From Alphaproteobacteria bacterium (GTDB lineage Bacteria > Pseudomonadota > Alphaproteobacteria > Rhodospirillales > WMHbin7), in contig JADGAX010000002.1 in the NCBI GenBank assembly GCA_015231795.1, positions 62,001 through 126,000 of the forward strand: a DNA stretch of 64,000 bases, given 5' to 3'. This document shows positions 53,707-61,929 of the stretch, one piece after another. Positions within the stretch are counted from its first letter, which is position 1. Each line of letters opens with the position of its first letter. Below the pieces are notes generated by a model, which had not been told where the DNA came from, searched no databases, and saw only the letters and a program-made list of their open reading frames with translations. A program made the position numbers and the translations under genes.

Positions 53707-54344
53707 AGTCTGCCAGCTACACGCCTGAGAACCTAGCTCGTTTCATGGCTGCGGGCCTGTTGGACGGCTTGAAACATGCCCCCTACGTCAGCCTTGCCGT
53801 GTCGGGCGGGCGCACGCCCGAAGCGGTCTTCCCCCTTTTGGCGCAAGCCGACCTTGCCTGGGAGCGCGTCTGGATCACGCTGACCGACGAGCGCTGGTTG
53901 CCTCCCGACCATGAGGGCAGCAACGAGGGGCTGGCTAGGCGTTTGCTGCTGCAAGGCAAAGCCGGACGCGCCCGTTTCGTGGGCTTCTGGAGCGAGGCCA
54001 GCAGCCCCGAGAGCGCCCTGCCCGGCCTGGAATATCGTTTAAGTCAAATGCCTTGGCCGCTCGACATGGTCTTTCTGGGCATGGGGACGGACGGGCATGT
54101 GGCCTCCTTGTTTCCAAACGATGGCGCTCTCGAGGTCGAAACCGGGCGGGTGACCACAGCCAGAGGACCTGCCCCCTACACAGAACGCGCCAGCCTGGTA
54201 TTGCCTGAACTTGTCCGCGCCAAGAGGGTGGCCCTGCTGGCCAATGGCTTGGAAAAACAGACTGTTCTGCAACGAGGAAGCAAAGCCTTGCCGGTTCATC
54301 GATTCCTGGCCCTTTCCAACGAGTCGGTCACTGTTTTCGGTTGA
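53703..54344 (+). CDS. pgl: 6-phosphogluconolactonase
   Basis: The 213-residue protein matches DevB-type lactonases: SLAVSGGRTPEAVFPLL, the substrate-binding TLTDERWLPPDHEGSNEG and LGMGTDGHVASLFP. It hydrolyses 6-phosphogluconolactone in the pentose phosphate or Entner-Doudoroff route. The GTG start overlaps the dehydrogenase stop. Why it lies in a glycan region is unclear; it may simply be hitch-hiking or feed pentose/sedoheptulose precursors. Confidence 0.9.
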   Translation: MKSASYTPENLARFMAAGLLDGLKHAPYVSLAVSGGRTPEAVFPLLAQADLAWERVWITLTDERWLPPDHEGSNEGLARRLLLQGKAGRARFVGFWSEASSPESALPGLEYRLSQMPWPLDMVFLGMGTDGHVASLFPNDGALEVETGRVTTARGPAPYTERASLVLPELVRAKRVALLANGLEKQTVLQRGSKALPVHRFLALSNESVTVFG

Positions 54345-54369
54345 CGTTCATCGAACGAACACGCTATCG
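54341..54369 (+). promoter_or_regulatory. Sigma-70-type promoter of the winged-helix/RfaH operon
   Basis: TTGACG (54341-54346) and CTATCG (54364-54369) are 17 bases apart, the usual alphaproteobacterial form. The predicted start of transcription lies at about 54376, two bases from the GTG start, so the message would be almost leaderless. Confidence 0.55.
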
Positions 54370-54373
54370 TTCG
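54352..54373. promoter_or_regulatory. Operator-like inverted repeat over the promoter
   Basis: CGAACGA (54352-54358) and TCGTTCG (54367-54373) form perfect 7-base arms eight bases apart and cover the -10 box. The likely binder is the winged-helix protein encoded next. Confidence 0.5.
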
Positions 54374-54377
54374 CGCC

Positions 54378-55061
54378 GTGAACAAGCTGGGAATCGCCAC
54401 CTTAGACGAGCAGGAATCAGGGCCGCTGGGTCTTTCCAGCGAGGCGGAAATCACGCTTGGTCTGTTGAACGCCGTTCACGACAACAGCGAGCACACCCAG
54501 CGTTCGATTTCCAAGGACCTGGGCATCGCGCTGGGCATGGCCAACGCCTATCTGAAGCGCTGCGCCAAGAAGGGGCTGATCAAGATCGCCCAGATGCCCC
54601 CCAACCGCTACGCCTATTACCTGACGCCGCAGGGATTCGCCGAGAAAAGCCGCCTGACGGCGGAATATCTGTCGCAATCCTTCAATCTGTTCCGCGTGGC
54701 TAGGCGCCAGTACGAGGATTTGTTTCAGTTATGCGCCGAAAATGGCTGGCAGCGCGTGGCGTTGGCGGGCGTTGGCGATATTGGCGAAATTGCGCTGCTA
54801 AGCCGAGGCGGCCATTCGATCACCGTGCTTGGTTTCGTCGATGCCAAGGCGGCGGCGGACAGCTATCTGGATCTGAAAGTGGCAAGACAGCCCTTGGAGT
54901 TTGAGCCGCTCGACGCCTTGCTGCTGACGGACATGAAGGACCCCCAGGGCACCTTCGACGCCTTGCAGGCCATTTTCGATCCCAAACGCGTTTTGTTTCC
55001 CGCCTTCATGAACGTGTCGCGCCGCCCGCCGCCAATCGTCGGCGAGGAGTTGGCGTCATGA
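54378..55061 (+). CDS. Winged-helix regulator with Rossmann-like C-terminal domain
   Basis: The 227-residue protein has a winged helix-turn-helix (about 25-95: EITLGLLNAVHDNSEHTQRSISKDLGIALGMANAYLKRCAKKGLIKIAQ) and a C-terminal fold with VALAGVGDIGEIALLSRGG (about 130-150), a GxGxxG-like nucleotide-binding loop. It may sense a dinucleotide or sugar nucleotide. The start is GTG at 54378. It overlaps the RfaH-like gene by four bases (ATGA), so the regulator and the elongation factor are made together. This pairing recurs in alphaproteobacterial glycan loci to my knowledge. Confidence 0.8.
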   Translation: MNKLGIATLDEQESGPLGLSSEAEITLGLLNAVHDNSEHTQRSISKDLGIALGMANAYLKRCAKKGLIKIAQMPPNRYAYYLTPQGFAEKSRLTAEYLSQSFNLFRVARRQYEDLFQLCAENGWQRVALAGVGDIGEIALLSRGGHSITVLGFVDAKAAADSYLDLKVARQPLEFEPLDALLLTDMKDPQGTFDALQAIFDPKRVLFPAFMNVSRRPPPIVGEELAS

Positions 55062-55561
55062 TGCGCTGGTACGCCGTTCATACCCAGCCCAAGGGCGAAC
55101 GACTGGCTCAGGACAATCTGACGCGCCAGGGGTTCGAGGCCTATCTGCCGCTTTACAGCAAGAAGCGCCGTCACGCCCGCAAGACCGATTTTGTCCCCGC
55201 CCCTTTGTTCCCGCGCTATCTGTTCGTCAACATGGATACCGAGGCCACGCGCTGGCGCTCGATCCGCTCGACCTACGGCGTGGTGCATCTGGTCTGTCAG
55301 GGCGAAACGCCAGTCGCTCTTCCCGAAGGCGTGGTGGAAGCCATCCGTGCCCGCCAAGACGAAGGCGGACTCGTTCAACTAAGCCTTGCCCTTCCCTTCA
55401 AGCCCGGCGAGAAGGTTGAAGTGCTGGATGGTCCCTTGAAGGAATTGACCGGCATTTTCCAATCCATCTCGGACGATCAGCGCGTCATCGTGCTGCTGGA
55501 GATGCTGGGCCGCCCGGTCAAGGTGCGCCTGCCCATAGACGCAGTCGGCTCGGCCGCCTGA
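55058..55561 (+). CDS. RfaH/NusG-family specialised elongation factor
   Basis: The 167-residue protein has the NGN domain (WYAVHTQPKGERLAQDNL; PLFPRYLFVNMD) and a KOW domain (FKPGEKVEVLDGPLKELTGIF). It is a paralogue of NusG of the RfaH type, which binds paused RNA polymerase at ops elements and carries it through long glycan operons without termination. An ops-like site follows at 55608. The C-terminal KOW part would recruit ribosomes. The operon it serves most likely begins at 55637. Confidence 0.9.
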   Translation: MMRWYAVHTQPKGERLAQDNLTRQGFEAYLPLYSKKRRHARKTDFVPAPLFPRYLFVNMDTEATRWRSIRSTYGVVHLVCQGETPVALPEGVVEAIRARQDEGGLVQLSLALPFKPGEKVEVLDGPLKELTGIFQSISDDQRVIVLLEMLGRPVKVRLPIDAVGSAA

Positions 55562-55578
55562 CGTCGCTTTTCTTGCAA

Positions 55579-55610
55579 GCACTCCGGTGAACCTGTTTCA
55601 CCCGGAGTGC
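55579..55610 (+). terminator. Long hairpin after the RfaH-like gene (pause or terminator)
   Basis: A 13-base stem with one bulged base (arms 55579-55591 and 55597-55610) closes a five-base loop. No T-run follows, so it is not a classic terminator; it ends exactly where an ops-like element begins and may be a pause signal. Confidence 0.55.
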
Positions 55611-55619
55611 GGTAGCCTG
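55608..55619 (+). promoter_or_regulatory. ops-like element (RfaH recruitment site)
   Basis: TGCGGTAGCCTG matches the Escherichia coli ops core GGCGGTAGCGTG at 10 of 12 positions, with the central GCGGTAGC intact. It lies in the leader between the RfaH-like gene and the first nonulosonic acid gene. Confidence 0.5.
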
Positions 55620-55636
55620 CCTGGACCCTGACGAAC

Positions 55637-56842
55637 TTGTATCCCCGAGACCTTGACGATCCTCTGCTAAGCCGCCTTCTGGGGCGCCGCCAATCGTTGT
55701 TCGACGGCGACGTTAGGAACAATGCGCCAGAGCTGTCGGACGCCGTCAAATCCAGCCGCATCCTGGTGGTGGGGGCGGCAGGATCGATCGGTCAAGCCTT
55801 CGTCAAGCAGTTGCTGGCTTTCGCGCCAAAAGCGCTGCATCTGGCAGACCTGAACGAGAACATGTTGGTCGAGCTGGTGCGCGACCTGCGCTCCGGCAAT
55901 GCTGACTTGCCCAAGGATTTCGCCACCTTCAGCATTGATTTTTGCGGCCCCGAATTCGCGGCCATGGTCGCGGCAAACGGTCCCTTCGACGTCTTCTTGA
56001 ATTTCTCGGCCCTAAAGCATGTGCGGGCCGAGCGAGATCCCTTCAGCCTGATGCGCATGATCGACGTGAATGTCCTGGCTCTGGCCGATTTTCTCGATCA
56101 TCCGGCCAGCCAAACGCTTAAGCGCGCCTTCTCGGTCTCCACCGACAAATCGGTGCGCCCCGAGAATCTGATGGGAGCCACCAAGAATCTGATGGAACGC
56201 GTCTTGTTCGCGCAGTCGCATCGGCTGCTGGCCAATTCGGCGCGTTTCGCCAATGTCGCCTTTTCCGCCGGAAGCCTGCTGGAGGGTTTTGAATACCGGC
56301 TGCAAAAGAACCAGCCGATCGCCGCCCCTTCGGATGTCCGGCGCTACTTCATCAGCCATGCGGAAGCCGGACAATTATGCTTGCTGGGCGCTTTTCTTTG
56401 CCAAACGCGCGATGTGGTGTTTCCCAAGCTGAACCCGCAAGACCATCTGATGAGTTTCGAAGCCATCGCCAGGGCCTTTCTGGCCAGCCACGGTTTCGAC
56501 GCCCTGGCCTGCGCCAGCGAGGAAGAAGCCAGGGCGCGTTTCAAGGATCGTCCCGCCAAGGCTTGGCCTTGCGTTTTTTCAGGCTCCGACACCACGGGCG
56601 AAAAACTGGCCGAGGAATTCCTGCGCCCGGACGACAAGCCCGATCTGTCCCGTTTCGCCCAAGCGGGCGTCGTGCAGGAAGCCGTGGCGAACACTGGCCT
56701 GCTGAACGCCTTTCGCCAAGAAATCGGCGACATCAAGAAGCGGGCAAGCTGGAGCAAGAAAGACTTGGCGCAGGCCATTCGAAGAGCCGTGCCCGATCTC
56801 GTTCATGAAGAGCGGGGCAAAAGCCTGGACCAGAAGATGTGA
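55637..56842 (+). CDS. Polysaccharide-type nucleotide-sugar 4,6-dehydratase
   Basis: The 401-residue protein belongs to the Polysacc_synt_2 (CapD/FlaA1-like) family: ILVVGAAGSIGQAFVKQLL, SALKHVRAERDPFSLMRMIDVNV and the active-site STDKSVRPENLMGATKNLME. It makes a 4-keto-6-deoxy nucleotide sugar, the first step in legionaminic (or bacillosamine-type) sugars. The start is TTG at 55637 and has no clear ribosome site; a start farther in is possible. It overlaps the aminotransferase gene. Confidence 0.85.
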   Translation: MYPRDLDDPLLSRLLGRRQSLFDGDVRNNAPELSDAVKSSRILVVGAAGSIGQAFVKQLLAFAPKALHLADLNENMLVELVRDLRSGNADLPKDFATFSIDFCGPEFAAMVAANGPFDVFLNFSALKHVRAERDPFSLMRMIDVNVLALADFLDHPASQTLKRAFSVSTDKSVRPENLMGATKNLMERVLFAQSHRLLANSARFANVAFSAGSLLEGFEYRLQKNQPIAAPSDVRRYFISHAEAGQLCLLGAFLCQTRDVVFPKLNPQDHLMSFEAIARAFLASHGFDALACASEEEARARFKDRPAKAWPCVFSGSDTTGEKLAEEFLRPDDKPDLSRFAQAGVVQEAVANTGLLNAFRQEIGDIKKRASWSKKDLAQAIRRAVPDLVHEERGKSLDQKM

Positions 56843-57990
56843 CGCGCGTGATCCCCCTATCCATCCCCGATCTGTCCGGCAACGAAGCGCGCTATTTGCA
56901 GCAGTGCATCGAGGATGGCTTCGTCTCGACCGCAGGCGCCTTTGTGCCCCGCTTCGAAGAAATGGTCGCCCTGGCTGTCGGCTCCCGCCAGGCCGTGGCC
57001 ATCGCGTCGGGCACCTCGGCCCTGCATGTCGCCCTGGTGGCGTTGGGCGTCAAGCCGGGCGATCTGGTGGTTCTGCCCAGTTACACTTTTATCGCCAGCG
57101 CCAATGCGATTTCGCATGCGGGCGCAACGCCCTGGTTGTTCGACATCGCCCCCGACAGCTGGACTTTGGACCCCAAGCTGCTGGCCGAGCGCTTGGAAAG
57201 CGAAACCAAGCGCGTGGGAACGGACATCATTCACCGCGCTTCTGGCCGTCGCGTGGCTGCCATCATGCCGGTTTACGCCCTGGGCCTGCCCGCCGACATG
57301 GACCCGCTGACGGCCTTGGCCCGTCAATATGGGCTGCCCGTGTTGGCCGATGCGGCCGCCGCCATCGGCGCCGCCTATATGGGCCGCCCCATCGGGCGGC
57401 TGGGAGCCGATCTGTCGATGCTTTCCTTCAACGGCAACAAGACCGTCACCTCGGGCGGGGGCGGTGCCATCATCGGCGACAACCTTGAGCTGACCGGGCT
57501 AGTCAAGCATTTGGCCTCGACGGCGCGCACCGGCGATGATTACACGCATGACCGCGTGGGCTATAATTACCGGATGACGAATGTCGAGGCCGCCGTGGGT
57601 TGCGCCCAAATGGAGCGTTTTGAACAATTGGTCAGCGCCAAGAAGCGCATCCGCGTCGTTTACGACAGCGAATTGTCGGCCCTGCCCGGCGTCGGCCTTT
57701 TCCCCGCTCCGGCTTGGGCGGAAAGTGCCTGCTGGTTTTCCGGCGTCACCTTAGCCCCGCCCGCCCCCTCACCCGACCAACTGCGCCGTCGGCTGCGCGA
57801 GTCCGGCATCGAAGGGCGGCCTTTCTGGAAGCCCATGCACCTGCAAGACCCGTATCGAGACGCGCCACGCACCGACATGCCGGTCGCCGACGACATTTGG
57901 AAGCGCGTCCTGACCTTGCCCTGTTCGGCGCATCTGACCCAATCCGATCAGGCCAAGGTGATTGGCGTTTTGAAGGAGGCGCTGTCATGA
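56839..57990 (+). CDS. legC: DegT-family aminotransferase (LegC-like)
   Basis: The 383-residue PLP enzyme begins IPLSIPDLSGNEARYLQQCI, as LegC does, with the PLP lysine in SFNGNKTVTSGGGGA and GYNYRMTNVEAAVG. It adds an amino group to the 4-keto sugar made by the preceding enzyme. Overlaps on both sides show operon coupling. PglE-like roles cannot be excluded. Confidence 0.9.
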   Translation: MTRVIPLSIPDLSGNEARYLQQCIEDGFVSTAGAFVPRFEEMVALAVGSRQAVAIASGTSALHVALVALGVKPGDLVVLPSYTFIASANAISHAGATPWLFDIAPDSWTLDPKLLAERLESETKRVGTDIIHRASGRRVAAIMPVYALGLPADMDPLTALARQYGLPVLADAAAAIGAAYMGRPIGRLGADLSMLSFNGNKTVTSGGGGAIIGDNLELTGLVKHLASTARTGDDYTHDRVGYNYRMTNVEAAVGCAQMERFEQLVSAKKRIRVVYDSELSALPGVGLFPAPAWAESACWFSGVTLAPPAPSPDQLRRRLRESGIEGRPFWKPMHLQDPYRDAPRTDMPVADDIWKRVLTLPCSAHLTQSDQAKVIGVLKEALS

Positions 57991-59162
57991 GCAAGCGCGT
58001 TTGCATCGTGACGGGATCGCGGGCCGATTACGGTCTGCTGACCGGATTGATGCGCGAGATCGCCGCCGATCCAGGCATGGAACTGCAGGTCGTGGCGACG
58101 GGTTCGCATCTGTCGCAAAAATTCGGCCATACCGTGGATGTCATGCGGGCCGAGGGATTCAAGGTGAATGCCGAAGTTCCCCTGGAACTGGAAGACGACA
58201 GCCGTTTCGCCATGGCCAACGCCGCAGGTCAAGCGCTGTCGGGCATGGCCGACGCCTTTCGCCAGCTTCAGCCCGAAGTGGTGGTGGTGCTTGGCGACCG
58301 CTACGAAATTTTCGCCGCCGCCTCGGCCGCCCTTCTGCTGGGAATTCCCATCGCCCACATTCACGGGGGCGAATTGACCCTGGGCGCCATCGACGACGCG
58401 CTGCGCCACGCCATAACGAAAATGGCCAGCCTGCATTTCGTGGCTGCGCATGATTACGCCAGACGCGTGGTTCAAATGGGCGAGCCTGCCGAGCGCGTTT
58501 TCGAAGTGGGAGCGCCCGGCATCGATCAAATGCGCACCGTTTCCTATGCCGACGCTGAGAGTTTGGGCAAGGAGCTGGGCTTGGCCCTGTTCAATCCGCT
58601 GCTGCTGGTCACCTATCATCCGGTCACCAGACGCAGCAGCGGCGACGAAGGGGCGGCGATGGACGAGTTGCTGACCGCCCTCGAGCGCATGTCGGACGCT
58701 AGAATCGTCATTACCGGCGTCAACGCCGATGCGGGCAACCACATCGTCTCTGAGCGCATGCAGAACTTCGCCAACCGTCATTCCGACCGCGTCAGCTTGC
58801 ACAACTCTCTAGGGCAGGCCAGATATTTGGGCGTCATGCGCCTAGCTGGCGCCGTGGTCGGCAATTCGTCGAGCGGCATCATCGAAGCGCCGGCGCTTGG
58901 CATTCCCACCGTCAATATCGGCGCGCGCCAGAGCGGGCGCTTGCGCTGCTATTCGGTGATCGATTGCGAGGAAGACGCAGGCGCCATTTTCAACGCCATC
59001 AAGAAGGCGCTTGATCCGTCCTTTCGCGCTTCCATCGCCGGGCAACCCCTGCCCTATGGACATGGGGGTGCTGCCCGCATGATGAAGGACGTCCTGAAAA
59101 CCTTCTCTGCCGAGCAGTTGGCGGAACCCAAACCCTTCCATGACCTGATCGGGCGGCTGTGA
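57987..59162 (+). CDS. legG: UDP-sugar 2-epimerase, hydrolysing (NeuC/LegG type)
   Basis: The 391-residue protein shows CIVTGSRADYGLLTGLM, VVLGDRYEIFAAASAALLLGIPIAHIHGGE and the C-terminal GNSSSGIIEAPALGIPTVNIG. It hydrolyses the nucleotide and inverts C2, giving the free 6-deoxy-mannosamine sugar. ATG 57987 is fixed by the ATGA overlap with the aminotransferase; the frame further upstream is a shadow. Confidence 0.92.
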   Translation: MSKRVCIVTGSRADYGLLTGLMREIAADPGMELQVVATGSHLSQKFGHTVDVMRAEGFKVNAEVPLELEDDSRFAMANAAGQALSGMADAFRQLQPEVVVVLGDRYEIFAAASAALLLGIPIAHIHGGELTLGAIDDALRHAITKMASLHFVAAHDYARRVVQMGEPAERVFEVGAPGIDQMRTVSYADAESLGKELGLALFNPLLLVTYHPVTRRSSGDEGAAMDELLTALERMSDARIVITGVNADAGNHIVSERMQNFANRHSDRVSLHNSLGQARYLGVMRLAGAVVGNSSSGIIEAPALGIPTVNIGARQSGRLRCYSVIDCEEDAGAIFNAIKKALDPSFRASIAGQPLPYGHGGAARMMKDVLKTFSAEQLAEPKPFHDLIGRL

Positions 59163-60232
59163 GCGTATTCATCATTGCCGAAGCCGGCGTCAATCACAAC
59201 GGCGACATCAAAAAGGCGATGGAACTAGTCGAAGTTGCCGCGCAGGCCGGAGCCGATGCCGTCAAGTTCCAGACGTTCAAGGCAGAATCTCTGGTCGCGA
59301 AAGACGCGCCTAAGGCCTCCTACCAAGTTCGCAATACAGGCGTTGATGATGGGCAATATGCCATGCTGAAAGCGCTTGAGCTAAGTGCTGACGATCATCG
59401 GGTTCTGCTTTCCCATTGCCAGAAGTTGGGGATTGGCTTTCTGTCCTCACCCTTTGATCGGCAAAGCCTCGATTTCCTTGCCGACGATCTGGGTTTGGGC
59501 GTTATTAAGCTGGGCTCTGGCGAAATCACCAACGCTCCTTTGCTGCTGGCGGCCGGTCGCAAGGCTAGGCACGTCATTCTATCGACGGGAATGAGCACGC
59601 TGGTTGAAATTGAAGACGCTTTGGGCGTGCTGGCCTTTGCAGCGACAACGCCTAACGATGCGCAGCCCGGCGCATCCTCCTTTCGCGCGGCATACGCCTC
59701 AAAGGAAGGAAAGCTGGCGCTGTACAACAAGGTGACGCTTCTTCACTGCACGACCGATTATCCGGCAATTCCAGAAGACGCTAATCTGAAAGCGATCCCC
59801 GCCATGGCGGAACGCTTCAAGTTGCGGGTCGGTTTCTCTGATCATACGCCGGGCATTGTCATTTCACTGGGCGCTGTCGCCCTTGGCGCCACCGTCATCG
59901 AAAAGCACTTGACCCTGGACCGAACGCTTCCCGGTCCCGATCACATGGCTTCGCTGGAACCTGGCGACTTCAAGTCACTCGTCGATGGCGTTCGGTTGTT
60001 GGAGGGCGCTCTTGGCGATGGCGTCAAGCGCTGCATGGCATCTGAACAGGGCAACCGGCTTGTCGCCAGAAAAAGTCTGGCCGCCATTAAGACCATTGCG
60101 AAAGGCGATGCCTATACGAAGGACAATATCGGCGCCCTGCGCCCCGGCGACGGCATTTCGCCGATGGCATACTGGGAAATGCTTGGCACTTCGGCCGCGG
60201 CAGATTTGAACCCTGGGGATCGCATCCAATGA
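59159..60232 (+). CDS. legI: Nonulosonic acid synthase (NeuB/LegI type)
   Basis: The 357-residue enzyme has the NeuB barrel (FIIAEAGVNHNGDIKKAMEL; VKFQTFKAESLV; STGMSTLVEIEDAL; GFSDHTPGIVISLGAVALGATVIEKH) and a C-terminal SAF domain (about 290-350). It condenses the six-carbon sugar with phosphoenolpyruvate. It is the key marker of the pathway. The GTG start overlaps the previous stop. Confidence 0.94.
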   Translation: MSVFIIAEAGVNHNGDIKKAMELVEVAAQAGADAVKFQTFKAESLVAKDAPKASYQVRNTGVDDGQYAMLKALELSADDHRVLLSHCQKLGIGFLSSPFDRQSLDFLADDLGLGVIKLGSGEITNAPLLLAAGRKARHVILSTGMSTLVEIEDALGVLAFAATTPNDAQPGASSFRAAYASKEGKLALYNKVTLLHCTTDYPAIPEDANLKAIPAMAERFKLRVGFSDHTPGIVISLGAVALGATVIEKHLTLDRTLPGPDHMASLEPGDFKSLVDGVRLLEGALGDGVKRCMASEQGNRLVARKSLAAIKTIAKGDAYTKDNIGALRPGDGISPMAYWEMLGTSAAADLNPGDRIQ

Positions 60233-60864
60233 CCGCCGATGCCCGCATCGTCATTTTGGGAGCCGGAGGACACGGCAAGGTTCTAGCCGCCGCCTTGCTT
60301 CGCAATGGAACGCCTGTTTATGGCTTCGCCGACGCCGACCCATCTCTTTCGGGCCGGAAGATTCTAGGGATTGCCGTTCTGGGCGGCGACGAAATCCTTG
60401 AAAGCGGCATGTTGCTTGTAAATGGCATTGGCAGCACCGGACGCCCCGCCAGACGGCGGGAAGTTTTCGAAAAGTACAAAGGCATGGGCTTCTCATTCCT
60501 ATCCGTGATCGACCCCAGCGCCATACTAGGCCCCGAAGTCGACATCGCTGAGGGCGCACAAATTCTGGCGGGAGTCGTTATTCAACCCGGCGCCTATATC
60601 GGCCGCAACAGCATTGTAAACACCATGGCCTCGATCGATCATGACGTGACTCTGGGCGCTCATGTGCATGTAGCACCCGGCGCCGTTCTTTCGGGCGGCG
60701 TTGTCGTAGGCGACGAGGTTCATATCGGAACCGGCGCCTGCGTCAAGCAAGGCGTGCGCATTGGCTCTGGGTCTGTGATTGGGGTCGGCGCGGCGGTTAT
60801 TGCTGACGTAGCGGCTGATTCGCTTCTGGCAGGCGTGCCTGCCCGCTCTCTATTAACGAGTTGA
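60229..60864 (+). CDS. neuD: NeuD/PglD-type sugar acetyltransferase
   Basis: The 211-residue protein has an N-terminal nucleotide-type fold (IVILGAGGHGKVLAAALL) and a C-terminal left-handed beta helix of hexapeptide repeats (about 100-200: ILGPEVDIAEGAQILAGVVI, YIGRNSIVNTMASIDHDV). It acetylates the 4-amino sugar. It overlaps NeuB by four bases. Confidence 0.92.
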   Translation: MTADARIVILGAGGHGKVLAAALLRNGTPVYGFADADPSLSGRKILGIAVLGGDEILESGMLLVNGIGSTGRPARRREVFEKYKGMGFSFLSVIDPSAILGPEVDIAEGAQILAGVVIQPGAYIGRNSIVNTMASIDHDVTLGAHVHVAPGAVLSGGVVVGDEVHIGTGACVKQGVRIGSGSVIGVGAAVIADVAADSLLAGVPARSLLTS

Positions 60865-60866
60865 CC

Positions 60867-61919
60867 ATGGCTGACTGGACCGCAACCTTACTTCCGCAAA
60901 ATGCGTCGCTGGCCGAGGCGATCAGCGTTCTCGAAGGATCGCCCTACAAAATTTGTCTGGTCACCGACGAGACGCGCAAACTGATGGGCACCATTACCGA
61001 TGGCGATGTGCGCCGCGCCATTTTGCGCGGTCATGGGCTTGACTCAGCCGCCGCCAACGCCATGAAGGAGACGCCAACGACGGCGCTGGTTGGCCAGCCG
61101 CCAGAAGTTCTGCGCGATCTCATGCTGCGTCTGGATTTAAGCCAGATTCCACTTCTCGATACTCAAGGCCGGGTCGTCGGGCTGACCACCTTGAAGTCGC
61201 TGGCGCATGCGGGAGAACCGCGCGACAACTGGGTGGTGCTGATGGCGGGCGGCCTTGGCAACCGTCTTCGTCCCCTGACCGAGGACGTTCCCAAACCTCT
61301 GTTGAAGGTAGGGCGCAAACCCCTGCTGGAAACCATCCTGGAAACCTTCAGAAGCCATGAATTTCGCAACTTCTACATTTCGGTCAACTACAAGGCCGAG
61401 ATGATCAAGGCGCATTTCGGCGACGGCGAAAAGTGGAAATGCAACATCCGCTATCTCGAGGAAAGCGACCGGCTGGGCACCGCTGGCGCGCTGGGACTTA
61501 TTCCAGAGATCCCGGATCAGCCGCTTTTGATCATGAATGGCGACGTGCTGACCAATGTCGATTTCTCGAGCCTGCTGGAATTTCACAACGAGCAAAGCGC
61601 CAAGGCGACCATGTGCGTGCGCGAGTTCGACTTCCAAGTGCCCTATGGCGTGGTCAATATCGACGAGCACCGGATCACCAGCGTGGTCGAGAAGCCCGTT
61701 CACAGCTTTTTCGTCAATGCCGGCATCTATGTCATCGAACCCGAGCTTCTGACCTTGGTGCCGAATCAGGCCAGCTTCGACATGCCGGAGCTTTTTGCCA
61801 AGGCGCTGGACCTAAAGATGACGACGGCGGCCTTTCCGATCCGCGAATACTGGACGGATATCGGACGGATTGACGATTTTCACCGCGCCAATGGCGATTA
61901 CGACAGCATCTTCCTGTAA
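60867..61919 (+). CDS. ptmE: CBS-domain nucleotidyltransferase (PtmE type)
   Basis: The 350-residue protein has two CBS motifs (about 1-115, EAISVLEGSPYKICLVTDET and LRLDLSQIPLLD) and a GlmU-like nucleotidyltransferase (VVLMAGGLGNRLRPLTEDVPKPLLKVG; IMNGDVLTNVDF). Its Campylobacter relative PtmE makes GDP-glucosamine for legionaminic acid. ATG 60867 is preferred over TTG 60861. It supports the GDP route rather than a UDP route for this operon. Confidence 0.9.
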   Translation: MADWTATLLPQNASLAEAISVLEGSPYKICLVTDETRKLMGTITDGDVRRAILRGHGLDSAAANAMKETPTTALVGQPPEVLRDLMLRLDLSQIPLLDTQGRVVGLTTLKSLAHAGEPRDNWVVLMAGGLGNRLRPLTEDVPKPLLKVGRKPLLETILETFRSHEFRNFYISVNYKAEMIKAHFGDGEKWKCNIRYLEESDRLGTAGALGLIPEIPDQPLLIMNGDVLTNVDFSSLLEFHNEQSAKATMCVREFDFQVPYGVVNIDEHRITSVVEKPVHSFFVNAGIYVIEPELLTLVPNQASFDMPELFAKALDLKMTTAAFPIREYWTDIGRIDDFHRANGDYDSIFL

Positions 61920-61929
61920 GAGAGACTCC

